Under the pieces are notes generated by a model. It ran no database searches, was not told where the DNA came from, and was given only the letters and a program-made list of their open reading frames with translations. Made by a program: the position numbers and the translations under genes. A DNA stretch of 64,000 nucleotides, taken from positions 93,540 through 157,539 of the forward strand of contig NZ_KE384455.1 of assembly GCF_000425805.1 (NCBI RefSeq), read 5' to 3'. Of the stretch, positions 18,212 to 25,823 are shown one piece after another. The DNA is from Pseudomonas vranovensis DSM 16006. GTDB lineage: Bacteria > Pseudomonadota > Gammaproteobacteria > Pseudomonadales > Pseudomonadaceae. Positions within the stretch are counted from its first letter, which is position 1, and each line of letters starts with the position of its first letter.

Positions 18212-18955
18212 TCAGTTCGCACTTGTCTCTTTTGCTGTCTCGGCAACGGGTGCTTCGGTGGGGGTAAATACCATCACCTCCAGCACATCGGAATGAAACT
18301 CGCGACGGTACAGCACCAGTACCACACCGGTACTCATCAGCATGAACAACCACGGGCTGATAAACCAACTGAGCATTGCCATGCCAAAGTAATAAGAGCG
18401 CAGGCCGAAGTTGAACTGGTTGGCCGCCATCGAAATAACCCGCGCTCCGCGCTGGGCAAACGCTTTGCGCTCCAGCTCACTGACATGGCGCTCACCGATC
18501 ATCGGCGCAGAGCCCACCAGTACCGCGGCGAAGTTGTACTGGCGCATGCACCAGCTGAAGGTGAAGAAGGCATACACAAAAACGGTCGCCAGGCACAGCA
18601 GCTTGATTTCCGACATGCCCTGGGACGCCTGCTGCACTAGCGGCAGGTCTGCCAGTAGCGACACCGCACGATCCGATGCGCCCAGTACAGTGAGAATACC
18701 GGCCAGGATAATCAGGGTGCTGGAGGCGAAGAACGAGGCGTTGCGCTCCAGGTTGCCGATCACACTGGCATCGGCAATTCGGTTGTCGCGCATCAGCATG
18801 CGACGCATCCAGTCTTCACGGTACAGGTGCATCACACTGGCCAGGCACGCCGTGTCGCGCCCCTTCCAGGTGGCGTAGCGGGTATAGCCGCCCCAGCAAA
18901 TCACAAACCAGCAGGCTGCCAGAAAATGGATCAGGTTACTTTGTATGAAGCTCAT
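18212..18955 (-). CDS. DUF599 family inner-membrane protein
   Basis: 247 residues. Hydrophobic helices lie near residues 7-25 (LIHFLAACWFVICWGGY), 75-93 (FASSTLIILAGILTVLG), 118-140 and 196-222. ERNASFFASSTLIILAG and MRQYNFAAVLVGSAP are typical of DUF599, a family of unknown function found across Proteobacteria. The C-terminal 25 residues are hydrophilic. It is a single gene, convergent with the lipoprotein gene. Confidence 0.88.
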   Translation of the reverse strand: MSFIQSNLIHFLAACWFVICWGGYTRYATWKGRDTACLASVMHLYREDWMRRMLMRDNRIADASVIGNLERNASFFASSTLIILAGILTVLGASDRAVSLLADLPLVQQASQGMSEIKLLCLATVFVYAFFTFSWCMRQYNFAAVLVGSAPMIGERHVSELERKAFAQRGARVISMAANQFNFGLRSYYFGMAMLSWFISPWLFMLMSTGVVLVLYRREFHSDVLEVMVFTPTEAPVAETAKETSAN

Positions 18956-19047
18956 TCAAGGTTCCGGTAAAAGGTTTCGTGCACAGTAAAGCGCATTGAT
19001 CGCCTTTCGACGTTTATCCACAAAAAAAGACACGTCTTTACGCCAGC

Positions 19048-19086
19048 AATGAAAAAGCCCCGCACCCTTTCGGATGCGGGGCTCTG
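19048..19086. terminator. Rho-independent terminator downstream of brnQ
   Basis: AAAAAGCCCCGCACC CTTT CGGATGCGGGGCTC forms a stem of about 9 pairs (GCCCCGCA/TGCGGGGC). Read leftward after brnQ, the stem is followed by TTTTTC, so it terminates brnQ; nothing is transcribed toward it from the other side. Confidence 0.8.
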
Positions 19087-19143
19087 GAATCGACCCTGCC
19101 CGGCGCGCTTGGCTTGTGGCCTGCGCCGGGCCCAAGCCTATTC

Positions 19144-20457
19144 TCAGGCCAGCGCTTCGGCCGGCTTGCCCAGCAAACGGTCGCAGACCACGGCCACGGC
19201 CAGGGTCACCACCGAGGGGACCAGCCAGGCCAGGCCTTGCTCGCTCAGTGGCAGGTGCGACATCGCATCGGGCAGCACGGACGCAAGGCTGGTGCCCTTG
19301 ATGGCGTCAATCATGCCGAACAGCAGCGAGACAGCCATGACCGGTGCCAGGATGCGGACTTGGGAGTTCCACAGATCCTTGCAGAAGCTCAGGCCCACTA
19401 CCACGATGCACGGTGGGTAAATCGCGGTCAGTACCGGGATCGAGAACATGATCAGCTTGGTCAGGCCCAGGTTGGAAATCAGCAGCGAAAAGCCGCAGAG
19501 GATCACCACCAGGGTGCGGTACGACAGCGGCAGTACCTGGCTGAAGTACTCGGCACAGGCGCAGGTCAGGCCAACCGCCGTGACCAGGCACGCCAGGGCA
19601 ATCAGCACCGCAAGAAAGCCGCTGCCCAGGGAGCCGAAGGTGTGCTGTACATACGCATGCAACACCGCTGCACCATTGGTCGCGCCAGCGGCGATTTCAT
19701 GGCTGCTGGCACCCAGCCGGAACAGGCTGATGTACACCAGTGCCAGGCCGACACCAGCGATCAGGCCGGCGATGATGGCATAGCGGGTGATCAGCCTAGG
19801 CGACTCGACGCCGCGGGAACGGATGGCGTTGACGATAACGATGCCGAATACCAGGGCACCCAGGGTGTCCATGGTCAGGTAACCATTGATGAAACCTTGG
19901 GAGAACGCCGAGGCCTGGTAGGCCGGCTCAGCGTCACCGCTGGTGCCGGCTGGCAGCATGAAGGCGGCAATGCCCAGCGCAGCCAGGGCAATGATCTTTA
20001 GCGGCGCCAGGAAGCGCCCCACGGTGTCCAGCAGCTTGCCGGGGTACATCGACACCGCCAGCACAATCACGAAGTACACCAGGCTGTAGAGGAACAGCGC
20101 TGTCGGGCTTTCACCCGTCAGTGGGGCCACACCTACTTCAAAGGAGACCGTCGCCGTGCGCGGGGTGGCGAACAACGGGCCGACCGACAGATAGCAGACT
20201 GCAGCCAACAGGCCGCCAGCGACTTTGCCGATAGGACTGCTCAATGCGTCCATGCCACCGCCGACCTTGGCCAGGGCGACCACGGTGATGACCGGCAGGC
20301 CTACCGCCGTGATCAGAAAGCCCAGTGCCGCCATCCATACATGAGGACCGGACTGCAGGCCGACGATCGGCGGGAAGATGATATTGCCCGCACCGACGAA
20401 CAACGCGAACGTCATAAAACCAAGCGCCAGGATGTCCTGGCCTTTCAACACTTTCAT
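19144..20457 (-). CDS. brnQ: Branched-chain amino acid carrier BrnQ (LIVCS family)
   Basis: A 437-residue polytopic inner-membrane carrier that takes up leucine, isoleucine and valine with sodium or protons. It begins MKVLKGQDILALGFMTFALFVGAGNIIFPP, the family's conserved first helix with the GAGNIIFPP signature. About 12 hydrophobic segments follow, and the sequence ends LLGKPAEALA. The open frame extends 303 nt further upstream but lacks homology there, so the start is set at 20457. It is monocistronic, lying downstream of sucD. Confidence 0.95.
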   Translation of the reverse strand: MKVLKGQDILALGFMTFALFVGAGNIIFPPIVGLQSGPHVWMAALGFLITAVGLPVITVVALAKVGGGMDALSSPIGKVAGGLLAAVCYLSVGPLFATPRTATVSFEVGVAPLTGESPTALFLYSLVYFVIVLAVSMYPGKLLDTVGRFLAPLKIIALAALGIAAFMLPAGTSGDAEPAYQASAFSQGFINGYLTMDTLGALVFGIVIVNAIRSRGVESPRLITRYAIIAGLIAGVGLALVYISLFRLGASSHEIAAGATNGAAVLHAYVQHTFGSLGSGFLAVLIALACLVTAVGLTCACAEYFSQVLPLSYRTLVVILCGFSLLISNLGLTKLIMFSIPVLTAIYPPCIVVVGLSFCKDLWNSQVRILAPVMAVSLLFGMIDAIKGTSLASVLPDAMSHLPLSEQGLAWLVPSVVTLAVAVVCDRLLGKPAEALA

Positions 20458-20749
20458 TAAGGAAATACCACACTTCTGAAATCGGGATTTAGAGAGGGAT
20501 TTCCCCTTGGGTGAGGGAAAATGTAGCCCGTCCGATGAGACCGGCCCTTTAAAGCATGCCCGAACCCTTTTGGGGTGCGGACACGAAAGTGGAGACAGTG
20601 TAACCAAGTTGCACCGGCTACGCACCGCAGACTGACGAGGTGTCCGATGTGCGCATGTGATTGTCGCGAAAGTGACACGACAAAAAGGTACTACCTGGTA
20701 CAACCACTGGAAGTAGCGGCCTTGTCCCGCGATCAGCGATCCAGAAAGC

Positions 20750-20779
20750 ACAAAGGCCACCCGAAGGTGGCCTTTGTGG
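20750..20779 (-). terminator. Terminator of the sdh-suc operon
   Basis: ACAAAGGCCACC TTCG GGTGGCCTTTGT is a 12-bp perfect stem with a UUCG-type loop located 25 nt beyond the sucD stop. Read leftward it is followed by GCTTTCT, a weak U-tract, but the stem is very stable. Confidence 0.85.
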
Positions 20780-20803
20780 CTGGAGCGAAGTGTCAGCCGA
20801 AGC

Positions 20804-21688
20804 TTACTTCTTCACTTCCCAGCCAGTCAGCTCGGCCAGGGCCTTGCCGATGTCTGCCAGCGAACGCACGGTTTTCACACCAGCGTCTTGCAGCGCAGCG
20901 AATTTCTCGTCTGCAGTGCCTTTGCCGCCGGAGATGATGGCACCAGCGTGGCCCATACGCTTGCCCGCAGGAGCGGTCACACCAGCGATGTAGGAAACCA
21001 CAGGCTTGGTAACGTGTGCTTTGATGTAGGCAGCCGCTTCTTCTTCAGCCGAACCGCCGATCTCACCGATCATGACGATCGCTTCGGTCTTCGGGTCTTC
21101 CTGGAACAGCTTCAGGATGTCGATGAAGTTGGAGCCTGGAATTGGGTCACCGCCGATACCAACGCAGGTGGACTGACCGAAACCGGCGTCAGTGGTCTGC
21201 TTGACGGCTTCATAGGTCAGGGTGCCGGAACGCGAAACGATACCGACCTTGCCTGGCAAGTGGATGTGACCTGGCATGATGCCGATCTTGCACTCGCCCG
21301 GAGTGATGACGCCTGGGCAGTTAGGGCCGATCAGGGTAACACCCAGCTCGTCGCACTTGACCTTGGCATCCAGCATGTCCAGGGTAGGAATGCCTTCGGT
21401 GATGCAGACGATCAGCTTGATACCGCCGAAAGCAGCTTCCAGGATCGAGTCTTTGCAGAAAGGAGCCGGAACGTAGATGACCGAAGCGTCAGCACCGGTA
21501 GCCGCAACGGCTTCTTTGACGGTGTTGAACACTGGCAGGCCCAGGTGAGTGGTACCGCCTTTGCCTGGGGTCACGCCGCCAACCATCTTGGTGCCGTAGG
21601 CGATGGCTTGTTCGGAGTGGAAAGTGCCCTGCGAGCCGGTGAAGCCCTGGCAGATGACTTTGGTGTCTTTATTGATCAGGACGCTCAT
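20804..21688 (-). CDS. sucD: Succinyl-CoA synthetase alpha subunit
   Basis: A 294-residue CoA-binding subunit. With SucC it converts succinyl-CoA and ADP (or GDP) to succinate and nucleotide triphosphate. GFTGSQGTFHSEQAI binds CoA, and the phospho-histidine is in KRMGHAGAIISGGKGTADEK. Its ATG overlaps the sucC stop by 1 nt (TAATG), ensuring equal synthesis. It is the last gene of the leftward TCA block and is followed by a terminator. Confidence 0.98.
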   Translation of the reverse strand: MSVLINKDTKVICQGFTGSQGTFHSEQAIAYGTKMVGGVTPGKGGTTHLGLPVFNTVKEAVAATGADASVIYVPAPFCKDSILEAAFGGIKLIVCITEGIPTLDMLDAKVKCDELGVTLIGPNCPGVITPGECKIGIMPGHIHLPGKVGIVSRSGTLTYEAVKQTTDAGFGQSTCVGIGGDPIPGSNFIDILKLFQEDPKTEAIVMIGEIGGSAEEEAAAYIKAHVTKPVVSYIAGVTAPAGKRMGHAGAIISGGKGTADEKFAALQDAGVKTVRSLADIGKALAELTGWEVKK

Positions 21689-22854
21689 TACTTGCCCTCC
21701 GCAGCTTTGACAACTTGTTGAGCAGCGTCGGTCAGGCTGGTTGCCGCAATGATGTTCAAACCGCTTTCTGCCAGTACTTTAGCACCCAGTTCAGCGTTGT
21801 TGCCTTCCAGGCGAACAACAACCGGTACCTTAACGCCGACTTCTTTCACAGCGCCGATGATGCCTTCGGCAATCATGTCGCAGCGAACGATGCCGCCGAA
21901 GATGTTGACCAGAACGGCCGCAACATTGCTGTCGGACAGGATGATCTTGAAGGCTTCGGTAACGCGCTCTTTGGTAGCACCACCACCTACGTCGAGGAAG
22001 TTGGCTGGCTTGCCGCCGTGCAGGTTGACGATGTCCATGGTACCCATGGCCAGGCCAGCACCGTTGACCATGCAGCCGATGTTACCTTCCAGGGCCACGT
22101 AGTTCAGCTCGAAGCTGGCAGCGTGGGCTTCACGAGGATCGTCCTGGGACGGGTCGTGGAAGGTTTTCAGCTTAGGCTGACGGTACATTGCGTTGGCGTC
22201 GATGTTGATCTTGGCATCGAGGCAGTGCAGGTCGCCGTCGGCCTTGATGACCAGCGGGTTGACTTCCAGCAGGGCCAGGTCGTGTTCCTGGAACAGCTTG
22301 GCCAGACCTACGAAAATCTTGGCGAACTGTGCAACTTGCTTGCCTTCCAGACCCAGCTGGAAAGCCAGTTCACGACCCTGGAATGGCTGAGCGCCAACCA
22401 GTGGATCGATAGTAGCCTTGATGATCTTCTCAGGAGTGTCGTGAGCGACTTTCTCGATGTCCACGCCACCTTCGGTGGAGGCCATGAACACGATGCGACG
22501 GCTCGAACGGTCGACTACAGCGCCCAGGTACAGCTCTTTGGCGATGTCAGTGCAGGATTCGACCAGGATCTTGGTCACTGGCTGACCGTTGGCGTCAGTC
22601 TGGTAGGTCACCAGACGCTTGCCCAACCACTGCGCAGCGAACGCCTTGGCGTCTTCCTTGCTGCGAACCAGCTTGACGCCGCCCGCTTTACCGCGACCAC
22701 CGGCGTGAACCTGGGCTTTGACAACCCACTCGGTGCCACCGATCTTGTCGCAGGCTTCTGCTGCAGCTTCAGGGGTGTCGACTGCGAAACCCTTGGATAC
22801 TGGCAGGCCGTATTCAGCGAACAGCTGCTTACCCTGATACTCGTGAAGATTCAT
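21688..22854 (-). CDS. sucC: Succinyl-CoA synthetase beta subunit
   Basis: A 388-residue ATP-grasp subunit. MNLHEYQGKQLFAEYGLPVSKG opens the nucleotide-binding domain; VKAQVHAGGRGKAGGVKL, ALLEVNPLVI and the C-terminal NIFGGIVRCDMIAEGI (phosphohistidine interaction) are all present. It is cytoplasmic and works as a complex with SucD. A 175-nt gap separates it from lpdG, containing an inverted repeat, so it may have its own promoter or a processing site. Confidence 0.98.
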   Translation of the reverse strand: MNLHEYQGKQLFAEYGLPVSKGFAVDTPEAAAEACDKIGGTEWVVKAQVHAGGRGKAGGVKLVRSKEDAKAFAAQWLGKRLVTYQTDANGQPVTKILVESCTDIAKELYLGAVVDRSSRRIVFMASTEGGVDIEKVAHDTPEKIIKATIDPLVGAQPFQGRELAFQLGLEGKQVAQFAKIFVGLAKLFQEHDLALLEVNPLVIKADGDLHCLDAKINIDANAMYRQPKLKTFHDPSQDDPREAHAASFELNYVALEGNIGCMVNGAGLAMGTMDIVNLHGGKPANFLDVGGGATKERVTEAFKIILSDSNVAAVLVNIFGGIVRCDMIAEGIIGAVKEVGVKVPVVVRLEGNNAELGAKVLAESGLNIIAATSLTDAAQQVVKAAEGK

Positions 22855-22975
22855 GCTTTTTACCGTCTTCGTTAGGTACTGCGCTTCGGCGCTGCGCTCT
22901 TTCAGAGTGCCGCGCCACCTGTGACCACTTGCCCCCGGTATGCTCCGGGAGTTCGAGTCCGGCGGACGTTCCGCG

Positions 22976-22999
22976 GTGAGTCATGCACGCAAGACTCAC
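22976..22999. repeat. Perfect inverted repeat between lpdG and sucC
   Basis: GTGAGTC and GACTCAC arms of 7 bp flank a 10-nt loop. No T run follows in either direction, so a transcript hairpin for processing or mRNA stability is more likely than a terminator. The surrounding 175-nt gap also has the short IR CCCGGTATGCTCCGGG. Confidence 0.5.
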
Positions 23000-23029
23000 G
23001 ACGGGCTGCCCGCCGTGGTTTCTTATTGT

Positions 23030-24466
23030 TTAACGCTTCTTACGGTTGGCTACGTGGATGGCACCGCCATTCACAGCCAGCGCGGCTTCATGCAGCGCTT
23101 CGGACAGGGTCGGATGGGAGAAAACCATCATGCCCAAGTCTTCGGCGCTGGTGCCGAATTCCATTGCGATTGCACCCTGCTGCACGAGTTCTGCAGCCGA
23201 TGGGCCAATCACGTGTACACCCAGGACGCGGTCGGTCTTGGCATCGGCGATGACCTTGACGAAACCACCGGTGTCGTTGGCCGCCATCGCACGGCCGCTG
23301 GCCGCGAACGGGAAGGTGCCCACGTTAACCTCAACGCCTTCAGCCTTCAAGGTCTGTTCGGTTTTGCCGACCCACGCGATCTCTGGGTGGGTGTAGATAA
23401 CCGATGGGATCAGATCGTAGTTCATCTGGGCTTTGTGACCCTTGATGCGCTCGACGACCATGATGCCCTCTTCCGAGGCCTTGTGAGCCAGCATCATGCC
23501 ACGAACCACGTCACCGATGGCGTAAACGCCCGGTACGCTGGTCGCGCAATGATCGTCGACGAAGATGAAGCCACGCTCGTCGATGGTCACGCCGCTGTCG
23601 GCAGCCAGCAGATCAGTGGTCACTGGACGACGGCCGACCGCAACGATCAGCTTGTCGAAGGTGATTTTCTGTTCGCCGTTGGCGTCGGTGTAGGTCACTT
23701 CGACTTCAGCGCCGTTGACCTTGGAACCGGTGACGCGAGCGCCCAGCTTGATGTCCAGACCTTGTTTGGTCAGGGTCTTCAGGGCTTCCTTGGAGACAGC
23801 AGCGTCAGCGGCCATCAGGAAGGTGTCCAGGGCTTCCAGAACGGTGACTTCAGCACCCAGGCGAGCCCAGACCGAACCCAGTTCCAGACCGATGACGCCA
23901 GCACCGATAACGCCCAGGCGCTTAGGTACCGATTGGAATTCCAGGGCGCCTGTGGAATCGACGATGACGTTCTGGTCGACCGGAGCCGGAGGAATGTCGA
24001 TCGGACGCGAGCCGGAAGCCAGAATCACATTCTCGGCTTCGATGATTTCGGTGGTGCCGTCAGCCTTGGTGACTTCGACTTTCTTGCCAGCCAGCAGTTT
24101 GCCGTGGCCCTGGATCGAAGTAACGCCGTTGGCCTTGAACAGGGTGGCAACGCCGCCGGTCAGATTCTTGACGATACCAGCCTTGCGGCCAACCATCGCA
24201 GCGACGTCCATCTTGACTTCGCCGGTGGAGATACCGTGGACGTTGAAGCTCTCTTTGGCTTCCTTGTACTTCCAGGAGCTGTCCAGCAGCGCCTTGGATG
24301 GAATGCAACCCACGTTCAGGCAGGTACCGCCGAGGGCCAGTTTGCCTTCGCCGTCAACATACTTCTCGATACAGGCAGTCTTCAGACCGAGCTGCGCAGC
24401 CTTGATAGCAGCTACGTAGCCGCCAGGACCTGCGCCAATCACTACCACGTCGAATTTCTGGGTCAT
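23030..24466 (-). CDS. lpdG: Dihydrolipoamide dehydrogenase of the 2-oxoglutarate dehydrogenase complex (E3)
   Basis: A 478-residue flavoprotein that reoxidises the lipoyl arms of SucB and passes electrons to NAD+. The FAD motif GAGPGGYVAA is at residues 11-20, the redox disulfide GGTCLNVGCIP at Cys49/Cys54, the NAD motif GAGVIGLELG in the middle, and the active-site HPTLSE near the C-terminus. It follows sucB in the same operon after an 80-nt gap filled by a repeat. In Pseudomonas this E3 (Lpd-Glc) also serves the pyruvate and glycine systems. Confidence 0.97.
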   Translation of the reverse strand: MTQKFDVVVIGAGPGGYVAAIKAAQLGLKTACIEKYVDGEGKLALGGTCLNVGCIPSKALLDSSWKYKEAKESFNVHGISTGEVKMDVAAMVGRKAGIVKNLTGGVATLFKANGVTSIQGHGKLLAGKKVEVTKADGTTEIIEAENVILASGSRPIDIPPAPVDQNVIVDSTGALEFQSVPKRLGVIGAGVIGLELGSVWARLGAEVTVLEALDTFLMAADAAVSKEALKTLTKQGLDIKLGARVTGSKVNGAEVEVTYTDANGEQKITFDKLIVAVGRRPVTTDLLAADSGVTIDERGFIFVDDHCATSVPGVYAIGDVVRGMMLAHKASEEGIMVVERIKGHKAQMNYDLIPSVIYTHPEIAWVGKTEQTLKAEGVEVNVGTFPFAASGRAMAANDTGGFVKVIADAKTDRVLGVHVIGPSAAELVQQGAIAMEFGTSAEDLGMMVFSHPTLSEALHEAALAVNGGAIHVANRKKR

Positions 24467-24477
24467 AAAAGATTCCT

Positions 24478-24558
24478 TTTAGCTTCAAGCCACAAGCTGC
24501 AAGCGGCAAGACGACCGGCTTCTGAGGTGAAGCCTGTCGCTTGCAGCTTGCAGCTGTT
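24478..24558. repeat. Long imperfect inverted repeat between lpdG and sucB
   Basis: AAGCTGCAAGCGGCAAG on one side and CTTGCAGCTTGCAG on the other can pair into an extended hairpin spanning almost the whole gap. Its short CTGCAAG units are of a kind widespread between genes in Pseudomonas. Six T follow on the + strand and six A precede on the transcribed strand, so it is not a classical terminator for the leftward operon. A role in mRNA processing or stability is possible. Confidence 0.65.
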
Positions 24559-24560
24559 TT

Positions 24561-25781
24561 TTAGATGTCCAGCAGCAGACGAGCCGGGTCTTCCAGCAGG
24601 TTCTTGATGGTCACCAGGAAGGTCACGGCCTCTTTACCGTCGATCAGACGGTGATCGTAGGACAGCGCCAGGTACATCATTGGGCGGATCACGACCTGAC
24701 CGTTAACGGCCATAGGGCGCTGGATGATGTTGTGCATGCCCAGGATAGCGGCCTGTGGCGGGTTGACGATCGGGGTCGACATCATCGAACCGAAGGTACC
24801 ACCGTTGGTGATGGTGAAAGTACCGCCGGTCATTTCGTCGATCGACAGTTTGCCGTCACGGGCTTTCTTGCCGAAGGTGGCGATGCCGTTCTCGATTTCG
24901 GCCAGGCTCATCAGCTCGGCGTTACGCAGAACAGGCACGACCAGACCACGGTCGCTGGAAACGGCAACGCCGATGTCCGCGTAGCCGTGGTAGACGATAT
25001 CCGAACCGTCGATCGAGGCGTTGACAGCCGGGAAGCGCTTCAGTGCTTCGGTGGCCGCCTTGACGAAGAACGACATGAAGCCCAGGCGTACGCCGTTGTG
25101 GGTCTTCTCGAACAGGTCCTTGTACTTCGAACGCAGGGCCATGACTTCGGTCATGTCGACTTCGTTGAAGGTGGTCAACATGGCCATGTTCGACTGTGCT
25201 TCGACCAGACGCTTGGCAACGGTGGCACGTACGCGAGTCATCGGTACACGCTTCTCGGTGCGGTCACCAGTGGCGACAACAGGAGCGGCGGCAGCAGCGG
25301 TAGGTTTGGCGGCTGGAGCGGCAGCCGGAGCGGATTTCTTCGCTTCGATGGCAGCTACAACGTCTTCCTTGGTGATGCGACCGTCTTTACCGGTGCCCTT
25401 GATGCTGTTCAGGGCGATGCCGTTCTCTTCAGCCAGCTTGCGGGCAGCTGGCGCGCCAATGGCGTCTTCGTCCGAAGCAGCAGCGGCTGGAGCAGCAGCG
25501 GCAGCCGGAGCGGCGGCAGCGGCTGGAGCGGCGGCAGCAACACCGCCCTCCTCGATCGAACCCAGGACTTCGTCGGACAGGACAGTTTCGCCCTCGCCCT
25601 TGACGATTGCGCCCAGCACGCCGTCAGCGGTAGCCAGTACTTCCAGGACAACCTTGTCGGTCTCGATGTCGACGATCAGTTCGTCACGCTTGACGGCTTC
25701 GCCCGGTTGCTTGTGCCAGGTGGCAACGGTGCCATCGGCAACCGATTCCGGGAAAGTAGGGGCTTTGATCTCGATAGCCAT
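24561..25781 (-). CDS. sucB: 2-oxoglutarate dehydrogenase E2 (dihydrolipoamide succinyltransferase)
   Basis: 406 residues. The N-terminal lipoyl domain has the lipoylated Lys43 in DIETDKVVLEV. An Ala-rich flexible linker (about residues 80-110) follows, then the E1/E3-binding domain around SDEDAIGAPAARKLAEENGI. A second Ala/Pro linker leads to the catalytic domain with the active-site LSYDHRLIDGKEAV (His and Asp) near the C-terminus. It transfers succinyl groups to CoA in the core of the complex and lies 42 nt after sucA. Confidence 0.98.
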   Translation of the reverse strand: MAIEIKAPTFPESVADGTVATWHKQPGEAVKRDELIVDIETDKVVLEVLATADGVLGAIVKGEGETVLSDEVLGSIEEGGVAAAAPAAAAAPAAAAAPAAAASDEDAIGAPAARKLAEENGIALNSIKGTGKDGRITKEDVVAAIEAKKSAPAAAPAAKPTAAAAAPVVATGDRTEKRVPMTRVRATVAKRLVEAQSNMAMLTTFNEVDMTEVMALRSKYKDLFEKTHNGVRLGFMSFFVKAATEALKRFPAVNASIDGSDIVYHGYADIGVAVSSDRGLVVPVLRNAELMSLAEIENGIATFGKKARDGKLSIDEMTGGTFTITNGGTFGSMMSTPIVNPPQAAILGMHNIIQRPMAVNGQVVIRPMMYLALSYDHRLIDGKEAVTFLVTIKNLLEDPARLLLDI

Positions 25782-25823
25782 TATCAGTGGTTCCTTAAAT
25801 TCGGTTTCTAGTGCGCGATGGCA

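Noticed and set aside
22940..24607. 555-codon open frame antisense to lpdG
   Set aside because: lpdG has intact FAD, NAD and disulfide motifs on the other strand; the frame is a shadow.
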